Assembly (NCBI GenBank): GCA_016791105.1
Contig: JAEUNM010000001.1
Coordinates: forward strand, 29,591-93,590
DNA: 64,000 nt
Source: Rhodocyclaceae bacterium
GTDB taxonomy: Bacteria; Pseudomonadota; Gammaproteobacteria; Burkholderiales; Rhodocyclaceae
Direction of reading: 5' to 3'
In this document: positions 1 to 8,594 of the stretch, one piece after another
Numbering within the stretch: the stretch's first letter is position 1
Layout: the number at the start of each line of letters is the position of its first letter
Made by a program: the position numbers and the translations under genes
The notes under the pieces: model-generated
The model's input: only the letters and a program-made list of their open reading frames with translations
Databases searched by the model: none
Told to the model about the DNA's origin: nothing

Positions 1-177
1 TTCGACTTCGGCCAGATCGGGTTTGGCCGAATATTCCGCACCCGCTTCGATAAATTTGAGGTCGGGCGGCGGGTGCAGCTTGGAATCTATCCAGTCGCAG
101 CCGGGTAAGAGTGCCAGTAGCGCCGCGCAGGCGGCTGCCATGCTCAGTTTGCCGGGCGCAATTCGGTTGGTGTTCAT
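1..177 (-). CDS. Lipoprotein, N-terminal part only (runs off window start)
   Basis: The visible 59 residues begin MNTNRIAPGK, followed by a hydrophobic Ala/Leu stretch and the lipobox LLPGC (Cys at about residue 27). This is a lipoprotein signal peptide, so the mature protein should be lipid-anchored at the inner or outer membrane. The gene starts three bases after the stop codon region of the upstream di-heme cytochrome gene, so the two are almost certainly co-transcribed and may act together. The rest of the protein lies outside the window and no domain can be named. Confidence 0.75.
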   Translation of the reverse strand, partial: MNTNRIAPGKLSMAAACAALLALLPGCDWIDSKLHPPPDLKFIEAGAEYSAKPDLAEVE

Positions 178-179
178 GG

Positions 180-2720
180 CTACAGGGTGGCCAGGAAGGC
201 GATGAGGGCGTTCTTGTCGGCTTCCGGCAAACTTTCGCCGAAACGGTGGCCGTCGTTTTCGACCTCGGCGAGGCAGGAACTGTACATGCGCAGCAATTCG
301 GGCTGTTTTTTCGCGGCGTCCACCAGTACCGACGGATCGGCCAGCACCGCATCGGTCAGCCCGGCAAGTACTTCCGTGGCGCGCTTGGCTTCGTCCATGC
401 CCAGGCGCGGCGCGAGCCGGGTGGTGACGCTCATGGGGCGCAATTTTGCTTCGATCAAATCCTGCATGAACTGTTTGTGCTGGAAATTGCCCAGGGCGCC
501 GGCATTGGTGCCGGCCGGAATGACCAGCGTAAAGCCGAGCACACGCTTTTCTTCCGCGCCGTCCCACAGGCGCGGCCCCACGTCTATGCGTATCGGCTCA
601 TTGAATTTGGTGATTTTCGGCACGCGCGTTTTGGGGTTCAGCAATTCGCGCATCGATTCCACGTATAGCTTGTAACGCCCTTCCACGCTGGGGTCGTAGG
701 GCCAGCAGGCCGGCTGGTTCTGCGCCGGCAGCAACTGGCCGTCTGCATCGACGTAGCGATCGCGCCGGAAATCGTTTTTCGCGTCGGCAGGCTTTCCGCA
801 CAGTTCGGGGCCGAGCGCGTTGTTGTGCATGAAGGGCGCGTGCGCCCACAAGGACAGCAGCGAAATGTTGCGGTAATAGCCGCGGCCGCCGTCGGCCGGT
901 TCTTTGAGATTGGCGTCGGGCGGGCGCGCGCGCAGGCTTTCCGAGCCGAATTCCTGCCAGACGTGGCCGGCCATGTGGTTGGAGTGGAGCGCCCGGCAGC
1001 GGAAGGTGCCCACTTCGGATACCGGCGTGGCGACGTCGTTGCCGAGAAAATCGGCGCGCAGGCCGGGCGCGGCCTCTTCGCGGAAACTGCGGTTGGCGAA
1101 TGGTCCGCCGGTGGCTTCCGGAATGCTGGAATGGCAGCGTGCGCAATTTTCGGCGAACAGCAGGCGGCCGCGCTCCACCGCGCCCGGCCCGAATTCCTTC
1201 TCGAGATCAGCCACCAGGTTTTCATAGCCGTAACGCGCTTTCGGGTCGGCCTGCTGCAGGCGGCGGGCGCGTGCCTGATATAGATCGGTGGCGTAATTGT
1301 CGCCCGACAGCAGAAAGTCCTGCACATTGCCGATGCGATCCTCGATGGCGCGGAAGTTCGCGCAGTCGCGCCGGCACTGGCCGATATCCACCGGCGTCTG
1401 GCCGTAATTGCGCGCCTGCGGATCGATCTGGCGCAGGTCGGTGAGGTGGTTGGCCCAGCACTGCGCGGCACAGGAACCGATGTTGATATACACGCGCTGC
1501 AAGGCCTCGGCAAAACCTATGCTGTCCTCGCCGCCTTTCAGAATGTGGTGAATTTTTTCGCCCGTCATGGCGCTTTTTTTCCAGCACTTGCCGTCCCTGC
1601 CGGGCTCGCACCAGCAGGTTTTTTCATCTTCGCCGGCCGGGCAGGCGGCCTGACGGCGCCACTTGGTCACGTCCTCGTCGGTAAATAGCGGGCGCTGCGC
1701 CAGATTGACCAGCGCATTGATGGTGCCGGGGTTATTCACCTGGTCGGTCGGTACCGCCGACGTATCCGTGGTGCCGGGCCGCGCGTGCGCGAACACCTGC
1801 CATTCGAGGCTATTGGTGGGCATGCCGGAGGCCAGAATTTCCGACATGCGCAAATACTGGTTGCCGACGCCCAACTTGATGTTGTCCCACTGCGGGTGTG
1901 CCGTGTCGGCCGGCGGGTTGAGCGGATCGAAGCCGATGTGGCAGGCGCCGCAGGACATGCCGATCAGGAAGGGCGGTTCCACGCTGCCGTCACGCAGGCG
2001 GCTGATGCGGTAATCCGCGCTGTCGGCCGGATTGTCCGACAAGGGCTTGCGATAGCCTTCCCAACTGGCCGGGCTGCCGTTCAGCTGTTTCCAGCGCGCC
2101 GCGGAAAAGCGCGGATTGGGAAATTTGCGCAGCCCCAGCGCGCCGGTGGAGGTGCCGAAAGCGAGGTCGCAGGCGGCCTGGCGTTGCGCCACGGCGCCGG
2201 CCGCCGTTTCGCCGCTGGCCGCAACCTCCTTGAAATCGCAGGCCGGGTCGCGGTAGCCGTCCTTGCCGACGAATTTGAGCAATTCGTCGTCGCCCGGGCA
2301 CCACTGGAAGCCATAGGTTTCGTCCAGGTTTTGCGCCGGGCAGCCGGCGTCGCCGGGGGTGCAGCAACTGGGGTCGTTGATGATGCCCCAGGCCTGGAAG
2401 CGGTCGCCCGCAGCCTGGGCATTGAGCACGCGGTACCAGTCCGGCGTGACGCCTATGCGTTGCGGAAAGATATAGGCGTGGAAATAGGCGTTGCCGGCGG
2501 TCGCCTTGTACCAGATTTCGCGCCCGGCCTGGGCCGATGCGTCGAGCGCGCCGGCGGCGTCGTAAAAGGCGGCTTCGGTGCGCGGCGCGGCAGCCGCGGC
2601 CGGCGGCTGCGCGGCCGGGACTGCTGCGGCTGCCGGGGCGGCGGGTTCGCCCTGCATGACGGCGTAGGCGGCCATGCCTCCCGCGAATGTGAGCGCCAGC
2701 AGTGTGAGGGCGCGCTTCAT
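180..2720 (-). CDS. Secreted di-heme c-type cytochrome, peroxidase/RoxA-like
   Basis: An 846-residue exported protein with an N-terminal hydrophobic signal segment (residues 4-22) and an Ala/Pro-rich linker to about residue 48. Two c-type heme motifs are visible: CGACH at 257-261 and CARCH at 526-530. Two such motifs in a large periplasmic protein fit the di-heme peroxidase/MauG/RoxA group, but the spacing and length (RoxA-type proteins are nearer 680) do not allow a firm subfamily call. Many extra cysteines between about 118 and 455 suggest disulfides, consistent with a periplasmic or extracellular location. A GGAGA ribosome site lies six bases before the ATG. A lipoprotein gene follows at once, and a secretion operon runs divergently. 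Substrate unknown. Confidence 0.7.
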   Translation of the reverse strand: MKRALTLLALTFAGGMAAYAVMQGEPAAPAAAAVPAAQPPAAAAAPRTEAAFYDAAGALDASAQAGREIWYKATAGNAYFHAYIFPQRIGVTPDWYRVLNAQAAGDRFQAWGIINDPSCCTPGDAGCPAQNLDETYGFQWCPGDDELLKFVGKDGYRDPACDFKEVAASGETAAGAVAQRQAACDLAFGTSTGALGLRKFPNPRFSAARWKQLNGSPASWEGYRKPLSDNPADSADYRISRLRDGSVEPPFLIGMSCGACHIGFDPLNPPADTAHPQWDNIKLGVGNQYLRMSEILASGMPTNSLEWQVFAHARPGTTDTSAVPTDQVNNPGTINALVNLAQRPLFTDEDVTKWRRQAACPAGEDEKTCWCEPGRDGKCWKKSAMTGEKIHHILKGGEDSIGFAEALQRVYINIGSCAAQCWANHLTDLRQIDPQARNYGQTPVDIGQCRRDCANFRAIEDRIGNVQDFLLSGDNYATDLYQARARRLQQADPKARYGYENLVADLEKEFGPGAVERGRLLFAENCARCHSSIPEATGGPFANRSFREEAAPGLRADFLGNDVATPVSEVGTFRCRALHSNHMAGHVWQEFGSESLRARPPDANLKEPADGGRGYYRNISLLSLWAHAPFMHNNALGPELCGKPADAKNDFRRDRYVDADGQLLPAQNQPACWPYDPSVEGRYKLYVESMRELLNPKTRVPKITKFNEPIRIDVGPRLWDGAEEKRVLGFTLVIPAGTNAGALGNFQHKQFMQDLIEAKLRPMSVTTRLAPRLGMDEAKRATEVLAGLTDAVLADPSVLVDAAKKQPELLRMYSSCLAEVENDGHRFGESLPEADKNALIAFLATL

Positions 2721-3003
2721 GCGTATCTCCGGTAGGTGGCGGGCGACATCCGGCTGAATTGCGCTTGATGCAGGCCGGAAATGCCCGCGCCAAAGCGGGC
2801 GGCTACGGGCGCAGCCAGCTTGTTGTATAGCACAACGCGGCCCGCCACAAATTTAACGCGCCGCCGCGCCGCCGGGCGGCGGCGCACGGTGCGCCAACTA
2901 TGGCCGAGCCGGGGCGGCGTGCCATGCCGTATCATTGCCGGTTGCGCACGCGCCCCGGCGGCAGATCAGGGCGCGCCTGTAAATTTTGTAAAACGAATCG
3001 CTC

Positions 3004-3438
3004 ATGCCCATTAATGCGACTTTGGCGCCGCGCCCTGCGGTGCGCGGTTTCACTTTGCTCGAACTGCTGGTGGTGATGGTCATCATCGGACTGCTGGCGG
3101 GTTATGTCGGGCCGCGGTTTTTCGCGCAGATCGGCAAATCCGAAGTAAAAGCCGCGCGCGCCCAGCTCGACGGGCTGGAAAAGGCGCTCGATACCTACCG
3201 CCTGGATACCGGACACTATCCCAGCAGCGAACAGGGCTTGAAAGCGCTGAATGAGCGGCCGGCCAACGAACCCAAGTGGGAAGGCCCCTACCTCAAAAAA
3301 GCCGTGCCGCCCGACCCCTGGGGCCGGCCCTATGTGTATCGTTCGCCCGGCGAGCACGGCGAATACGATCTTGCTTCATACGGCAAGGATGGGCAGCCCG
3401 GCGGCGAAGGTGAGGCCGCCGACATCACCAGTTGGTAG
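3004..3438 (+). CDS. gspG: Type II secretion major pseudopilin GspG
   Basis: A 144-residue protein with the type III signal RG|FTLLE: prepilin peptidase should cut after Gly15, leaving Phe16 and the conserved Glu20, followed by a hydrophobic helix. The C-terminal part (YPSSEQGLKAL, DPWGRPY, YDLASYGKDG, ITSW) matches the calcium-binding major pseudopilin of type II secretion. GspG polymerises into the periplasmic pseudopilus that pushes substrates through the secretin. It is the first gene of an operon that continues with gspF and gspE, and runs divergently from the cytochrome gene 283 bases away. Confidence 0.93.
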   Translation: MPINATLAPRPAVRGFTLLELLVVMVIIGLLAGYVGPRFFAQIGKSEVKAARAQLDGLEKALDTYRLDTGHYPSSEQGLKALNERPANEPKWEGPYLKKAVPPDPWGRPYVYRSPGEHGEYDLASYGKDGQPGGEGEAADITSW

Positions 3439-3524
3439 GCCAGGCAAATTCCGGATCAGCCTTTCATGCGGCACTTTTTGCTCAGGTCGCGGTGCCTGCA
3501 CACAACTGCGCGACAAATCCGGCC

Positions 3525-4712
3525 ATGCTGTTTCAAATAAAAGGCATGCAGGCCGGCGGCCAGGTGGCGGAAATTGCCATCGAGGCGCCGGATGAAGCCG
3601 CCGCCCGCGCCCAGGCCGCCGCGGGCGGGCTGGTGGTGCTGTCGGCGCGGCGCGGGCGCGCGCTGGATCTGGCCGGCTCGCGGCGCGCGCGCTTTCCGCT
3701 GCTGCTGTTCGGCGAGCAATTGCTGGCGCTACTGGCGGCCGGCATACCACTCATCGAAGCCATCGAAACCCTGGCCGAAAAAGAACAGCGCGACGCCATG
3801 CGCGCGGTGCTCATGGCGGTGCGCCAGTCCTTGCGCAACGGTTTGCCGCTGTCGGCCGCCGCAGCGGCGCAGCCGGCGGCATTTCCGCCGCTGTTCGTGG
3901 CCATGCTGCGGGCGGCGGAACGCACCAGCGACATCGAACAGGCGATACGCCGTTACGTCGATTACCGCAAACAGATGGAAGCCCTGCGCGCGCGCCTGGT
4001 GGCGGCGGCCACTTACCCCATGTTGCTCCTGATCGTCGGCAGCCTGGTGGTGCTATTCCTGCTGGCCTATGTGGTGCCGCGCTTTTCGCAGGTATATACC
4101 GACCTGGCGCGCGATCTGCCGTTTGCTTCGCGCTGGCTGCTGGCCTGGGGCGAATTCGTGTCGCAGCATTTCGTCTGGGTGGCCGGCGCTTTTGCGCTCG
4201 CCGTGGCCGGACTATGGACTGCGCTACAACGCCCGCAACTGCGGCTCGCCCTGAGCGCCGCGGCCTGGGCCACGCCCTGGCTGGGCGAACAGTTGCGCAT
4301 GTTGCAGCTCGCCCGCCTCTACCGCACCGTGGGCATGCTGCTGCGCGGCGGTCTGCCGCTGGTGCAGGCGCTCGAAATGGTGGACGATCTGCTCGCCGCC
4401 GGCCTGCGTCTGCGGCTTTTGAGCGCCGTTACCGCCGTGCGCGAAGGCGGCCGCCTGTCCGACGCGCTGGCGCGCTATCAGCTTGGCACGCCGGTCGCGC
4501 TGCGCATGCTGCGGGTAGGCGAGCGCGCCGGCAATCTGGGCGAAATGCTGGAACGCGCGGCCGATTTTCACGACGAGGAAATCGCCCGCAACGTCGATTG
4601 GCTTACCCGGCTGGTCGGCCCGCTGCTCATGCTGGCCATGGGGGTGGCGATCGGGTTGGTGGTGGTATTGATGTATCTGCCCATATTCCAGCTCGCGGAA
4701 AGTCTGCAATGA
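3525..4712 (+). CDS. gspF: Type II secretion inner-membrane platform protein GspF
   Basis: A 395-residue protein starting MLFQIKGMQAGG; this ATG was preferred over an in-frame start 93 bases upstream because GspF proteins begin this way. Two T2SSF repeats are visible, each with a transmembrane segment (around YPMLLLIVGSLVVLFLLAYV and LMLAMGVAIGLVVVLMYL), and the typical LFGEQLLALLAAGIPLIEA start of the first repeat. GspF is the polytopic platform that couples the GspE ATPase to pseudopilus assembly. Its stop overlaps the gspE start (ATGA), indicating translational coupling. Confidence 0.93.
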   Translation: MLFQIKGMQAGGQVAEIAIEAPDEAAARAQAAAGGLVVLSARRGRALDLAGSRRARFPLLLFGEQLLALLAAGIPLIEAIETLAEKEQRDAMRAVLMAVRQSLRNGLPLSAAAAAQPAAFPPLFVAMLRAAERTSDIEQAIRRYVDYRKQMEALRARLVAAATYPMLLLIVGSLVVLFLLAYVVPRFSQVYTDLARDLPFASRWLLAWGEFVSQHFVWVAGAFALAVAGLWTALQRPQLRLALSAAAWATPWLGEQLRMLQLARLYRTVGMLLRGGLPLVQALEMVDDLLAAGLRLRLLSAVTAVREGGRLSDALARYQLGTPVALRMLRVGERAGNLGEMLERAADFHDEEIARNVDWLTRLVGPLLMLAMGVAIGLVVVLMYLPIFQLAESLQ

Positions 4713-6367
4713 ACGCCCCCGCCGCGCTGCCTTTCTCGACCGAACAGATCGCCGCTGCGCGCGCCGGTCGCGCCCGCCACTGGCTGGCCGCGCTGGCCGA
4801 CATCGAGCCGGACGCCGAACTGCGCCTGGCGCGCCTGGCCGCCGCGGCGCGCATGCAGCCGGTGGGACGCGATGCGCTGCGCGAACTGAAGCCGGATTTC
4901 GACTGCGTGAGCCTGTCCGACGCCATCACGCGGCACGTTCTGGTGGCTTGGGCGGGCGAGGCGCGCGTGGCGGTGGTGGCGGATCCATTTGATGCCGATC
5001 TGGCGGCCTGGCTGGACGTGCATTTGCGCGTTGCGGCGGAACGCTGGCTGGCCGACCCGGATGAACTGGCGGCCTGCCTGCACAAGCACGAAGAAGGCCA
5101 GCGCGCGCTGGCCAGCCTGGTGGGTGAGGCGGTGGGCGGGCTGGCTGGCGCGGCGGCAGAAGAAATCAGTTTCGAACGCATCAGCCAGGACGCCAGCCCG
5201 GTCGTGCGTCTGGTCAATTCCACGCTGTACGACGCGCTGCGCCAGGGCGCCAGCGACATCCATCTGGAATCGGTGCCGGGCGGCATGCACATCAAGTATC
5301 GGCTGGACGGCGTGCTGGTGCGCATGGGCGCGGTGCAGGGCGCGGACATGGCGGAACAGGTGGTATCGCGCGTGAAAGTGCTGTCGGAACTGGATATCGC
5401 CGAGCGTCGCGTGCCGCAGGATGGGCGTTTCCGCGTCAAGGCGGGCGGGCGCGACATCGACCTGCGCGTATCTGTCATGCCCAGCATACATGGCGAAGAT
5501 GCCGTGCTGCGGGTGCTCGACAAAGAGCACCTGACGCGCGAAATGGCCGGCCTCACGCTGGAAACCCTGGGTTTCGACGCCCTGTCGCAGAGCGCGCTGC
5601 GGCGCCTGGCGGCCGAACCGCACGGCATGCTGCTGGTGACCGGCCCCACCGGCAGCGGCAAAACCACCACGCTGTACGCCACGCTGCTCGAAATCAATAA
5701 TGGCGAAGACAAAATCATCACCATCGAAGACCCGGTCGAATACCAGTTGCCCGGCGTGTTGCAAATTCCGGTCAATGAAAAAAAGGGACTGACTTTCGCG
5801 CGCGGCCTGCGCTCCATCCTGCGCCACGATCCGGACAAAATCATGGTGGGCGAAATTCGCGATGCGGATACCGCGGAAATTGCCGTACAGGCCGCGCTGA
5901 CCGGCCACCTGGTGTTCACCACCGTGCATGCCAACAACGTGTTCGACGTGATCGGCCGCTTTACGCACATGCGCGTCGACCCCTACAGTTTCGTCGCGGC
6001 GCTCAATGGCGTGGTGGCGCAGCGCCTGATACGGCTCAATTGCCCGGCCTGCAGCGTGGAGGTCGAAGCGCCGGCCGAACTGGTCGCGCAGTTGAGTGCT
6101 GCGGCCGGCGGCGCGCCGAGTTGTCGCGAAGGGCAGGGCTGCGGGCATTGCCGCGGCACCGGCTTGCGTGGGCGCCGCGCCATCGCCGAAGTGTTGAATC
6201 TGGATGACGAATTGCGCGAACTGATCGCCACCCGCGCCCCCGTGCGCAGCCTCAAACAAGCGGCGCAGGCGCGCGGTTTCGTGCCGCTGCGCGATGCCGG
6301 CCTGGCGGCGGCGGCGCGCGGCGATACCAGCATCAAGGAATTATTGCGTGTCACTTCCTTGGGCTGA
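4709..6367 (+). CDS. gspE: Type II secretion ATPase GspE
   Basis: A 552-residue cytoplasmic secretion ATPase. The N1/N2 region comes first, then Walker A GPTGSGKT at 312-319, a Walker B region IMVGEIRD at 378-385, the ASDIHLE box near 181, and a zinc-binding tetracysteine region (CPAC at 446-449 and CGHC at 478-481) typical of GspE rather than of retraction ATPases. It powers pseudopilus extension at the inner membrane through GspF and a GspL-type anchor. It overlaps gspF by four bases, and its end overlaps the GTG start of the next gene by 20 bases. Confidence 0.95.
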   Translation: MNAPAALPFSTEQIAAARAGRARHWLAALADIEPDAELRLARLAAAARMQPVGRDALRELKPDFDCVSLSDAITRHVLVAWAGEARVAVVADPFDADLAAWLDVHLRVAAERWLADPDELAACLHKHEEGQRALASLVGEAVGGLAGAAAEEISFERISQDASPVVRLVNSTLYDALRQGASDIHLESVPGGMHIKYRLDGVLVRMGAVQGADMAEQVVSRVKVLSELDIAERRVPQDGRFRVKAGGRDIDLRVSVMPSIHGEDAVLRVLDKEHLTREMAGLTLETLGFDALSQSALRRLAAEPHGMLLVTGPTGSGKTTTLYATLLEINNGEDKIITIEDPVEYQLPGVLQIPVNEKKGLTFARGLRSILRHDPDKIMVGEIRDADTAEIAVQAALTGHLVFTTVHANNVFDVIGRFTHMRVDPYSFVAALNGVVAQRLIRLNCPACSVEVEAPAELVAQLSAAAGGAPSCREGQGCGHCRGTGLRGRRAIAEVLNLDDELRELIATRAPVRSLKQAAQARGFVPLRDAGLAAAARGDTSIKELLRVTSLG

Positions 6368-7046
6368 AGCGATTCCGCTGCATCTGGCGCCGGGCGAACT
6401 GCGCCTGGGCGATGCCACGACCGCCTTTGCCGCGCCGGCTGACCTGCCGGCGGCGCTGGAGCGGCTGGCGGCCGCGCGCAGCCTGCGCGGCCGCCGCCTC
6501 GAATTGCTGCTGGACGACGCCTACGTGCATTACCTGCTGCTCGACTGGCCGGCCGGCGTCAACACCGATGAAGAACGCGGCGCCTATGTGCGTTTCCGTT
6601 TTCAGCAATTGTGCGGCGCCGCCTGCCCGGCCCAGGTGCATGCCTGGGAAAATGCGCGCCCGGACCGCAAGGTGCTGGCCAGCGCCTGCGACGCCGCCCT
6701 GCTGGCGCAGGTGGCCGATTGGGCGCGCCTGCAGCGCGCGCGTCTGGCGGGTGCGCGCGGCGCCTGGCTGGACGCCTATAACCGCCACGCGCGCGGCATG
6801 ACGGGGCAGACCGGCGCGTTCGGCCTGTGGCGCGGCGGGCGCTGCACCCTGGGGGTGTGGCAGGCGGGCGATTGGCAGGCGCTGCGCAGTTTTGCCGCCG
6901 ACGGGGCGGCAGCCGTGGCGGACGAACTTGCGCGCATCGCCGCCGCGCTCGGCCTTGCCAAAGGGCTGTGCCATCTGAGCGGCCTGCCGGGCGGCGGCAA
7001 CTGGCCGGATGGCTGGCGCCGCGTGGATGTGGAGGCTGCGCCATGA
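6348..7046 (+). CDS. PilM/GspL-like cytoplasmic assembly protein
   Basis: A 232-residue soluble protein with no signal peptide or membrane segment. The GTG start (VSLPWAEAIPL) was chosen because AAGGAATT lies just upstream and the gene would otherwise reach deep into gspE. No strong motif identifies it. Its place between gspE and a PilN-like gene, with a shape like the cytoplasmic actin-like half of GspL (PilM in type IV pili), suggests it links the ATPase to the inner-membrane complex. The stop overlaps the next start (ATGA). Function by position: moderate confidence; reality of the gene: high. Confidence 0.65.
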   Translation: MSLPWAEAIPLHLAPGELRLGDATTAFAAPADLPAALERLAAARSLRGRRLELLLDDAYVHYLLLDWPAGVNTDEERGAYVRFRFQQLCGAACPAQVHAWENARPDRKVLASACDAALLAQVADWARLQRARLAGARGAWLDAYNRHARGMTGQTGAFGLWRGGRCTLGVWQAGDWQALRSFAADGAAAVADELARIAAALGLAKGLCHLSGLPGGGNWPDGWRRVDVEAAP

Positions 7047-7582
7047 ACACGCTGCCGCCCCGCTTCGAACAGAATTTCATCGCGCGCCGGCGCATGCCCG
7101 CGCTGGCCGGCTTCATCATCCTGTTGCTGGGGCTGGCAGCCTGTGCCTGGGTAGTGGTCGACTATGCCGCGCTGGGGGCGCAGGAACAGGCCCTGCAAGA
7201 CCAGGTGACGCGGCTCGCCCGGCGTGCCGAACAGGAGCGCGGCGCGGCGCGGCGGGCCGCGCAAGACCCGGCGCTGGCCGCCGAACTTGCCCAGGCGGCA
7301 CCGGTGGCGCGCGCGCTGGCACGCGACTGGTCGGGCCTGCTGGCGGCGCTGGAACGCCACGTGAGCCCGCACGTGGCGCTATTGCAACTGGAGCCGGATG
7401 GCCGCAAGAGCGGCCTGCGCCTGCAGGGCGAGGCGCGCAATCTGGAAATGCTCACAGTGTGGCTGGACGGTTTGGCCGGCGACCCCGCCCTGTCCGGCGC
7501 CCGCCTGGACCGTTACGAATATCGCCAGAGCGGTTCGGTGCGCGTGGTGCAGTTTGCCGTTACGGTGGGGGCACAACCTTGA
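7043..7582 (+). CDS. PilN-like inner-membrane assembly protein
   Basis: A 179-residue bitopic protein. A short basic N-terminus (FIARRRMPA) precedes one transmembrane helix (about residues 19-41), then a charged, probably coiled-coil stretch (LQDQVTRLARRAEQERGAARR, shown only in outline) and a small C-terminal alpha/beta domain. This layout is that of PilN, or of the membrane part of GspL. It overlaps both neighbours by four bases and should form a heteromeric inner-membrane complex with the following PilO-like protein. Confidence 0.75.
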   Translation: MNTLPPRFEQNFIARRRMPALAGFIILLLGLAACAWVVVDYAALGAQEQALQDQVTRLARRAEQERGAARRAAQDPALAAELAQAAPVARALARDWSGLLAALERHVSPHVALLQLEPDGRKSGLRLQGEARNLEMLTVWLDGLAGDPALSGARLDRYEYRQSGSVRVVQFAVTVGAQP

Positions 7583-8112
7583 GCCGGCGCAGCGACATCT
7601 GGGCCTGGCAGGCGCGCCGCACTGGCTGGGCCGGCGCGCTGGGGCTGGTGCTGGCCTGCGCTGCGGCGGGTTTCTGGTGGAATGGCAACCGGCCGCTGGC
7701 GCGCCACGTCGATGCGCTGCAGGCCGAGGCGGCGGCTTTGCGCAAGCCGGCCACCGGGCCCAAGGCGACCGACCCGCGCGTGGAACTGACCAATTTCTAT
7801 GCCATGCTGCCCTTGCCGCGCGAAACCACGGCGGTGCTGCTGCGCATCGATGCCTACGCCGCCCAGCACGGCCTGCAACTGGAGCGCGCCGATCAGCGCG
7901 AAGGGCAGGCGGCCGGCAGCCGCATCACGAAACTCGAATTCCTGCTGCCGGTGCGTGGATCGTATGAGTCCGTGCGCGGCTGGCTGGCCGATCTGGCCGA
8001 CAACATGCCGGAACTGGCGCTGGAAGATTTTCGCGTCAAGCGGCCCGACATAGGCCGCGCCGAGGTGGAGGCGCAGGTGCGCCTCGCGCTATATCTGAGG
8101 CGCGTGGAATGA
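7579..8112 (+). CDS. PilO/GspM-like inner-membrane assembly protein
   Basis: A 177-residue bitopic protein: short N-tail, one transmembrane segment (WAGALGLVLACAAAGFWW), a coiled-coil-like segment, then a ferredoxin-like periplasmic domain with TNFYAMLPLPRETTAVLLRI, a pattern typical of PilO/GspM. The only start that fits is TTG at 7579, whose last two bases overlap the upstream stop codon. The operon therefore uses tight stop-start overlaps here, and the TTG may reduce translation. Partner of the PilN-like protein. Confidence 0.75.
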   Translation: MSRRSDIWAWQARRTGWAGALGLVLACAAAGFWWNGNRPLARHVDALQAEAAALRKPATGPKATDPRVELTNFYAMLPLPRETTAVLLRIDAYAAQHGLQLERADQREGQAAGSRITKLEFLLPVRGSYESVRGWLADLADNMPELALEDFRVKRPDIGRAEVEAQVRLALYLRRVE

Positions 8113-8594
8113 ACGGCCGCAGGCGCTGGTTGGGCGTGTTGCTGGGGCTTACGCTGCTGGCGACCTGGTACGTCGCGCAAATGGATGAGGGCGCCGCGCC
8201 GGAACGCGGCGAACCGGGCGCCGGGCCGGTCGAGCGGCGCCGCGCGCATGCCGCCGCCGCGCTGTTGCCGGTAAAGCGGCCGCCGTTTGCGGCCGCCGAG
8301 GCGGATCTGTTTGCGCCTGCCAGTTTCGAGCCGCCGCCGCCACCGCCGCCCAAAATAGTGGCGCCGCCGCCGCGACCGGTGCCGCCGCCGCTGCCTTTCC
8401 GTTACGTCGGCCGGCTGGTCGAGGAGGGCGTCGCGCGCGTGTTCGTGACGCGCGGCAACACCACCCTGATGCTGGCGGCCGGACAGGTGGTGGATGGTCA
8501 ATGGAAGGTCGAAGCCATCAGCGGCTTCGACGTCAGTTTCATCTACCTGCCGCTGGGCGAACGTGTGAGTATGGCAGCCAGGAGTTCCGAATGA
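8109..8594 (+). CDS. GspC/PilP-like periplasmic linker protein
   Basis: A 161-residue protein with an N-terminal membrane anchor (WLGVLLGLTLLATWYV), a proline-rich linker around residues 75-97, and a small C-terminal domain (FRYVGRLVEEGVARVFV, then LAAGQVV and VEAISG) that resembles the homology region of GspC/PulC and the PilP domain. These domains bind the periplasmic N-domains of the secretin and connect it to the inner-membrane platform. It overlaps the PilO-like gene and the secretin gene by four bases each. Confidence 0.7.
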   Translation: MNGRRRWLGVLLGLTLLATWYVAQMDEGAAPERGEPGAGPVERRRAHAAAALLPVKRPPFAAAEADLFAPASFEPPPPPPPKIVAPPPRPVPPPLPFRYVGRLVEEGVARVFVTRGNTTLMLAAGQVVDGQWKVEAISGFDVSFIYLPLGERVSMAARSSE

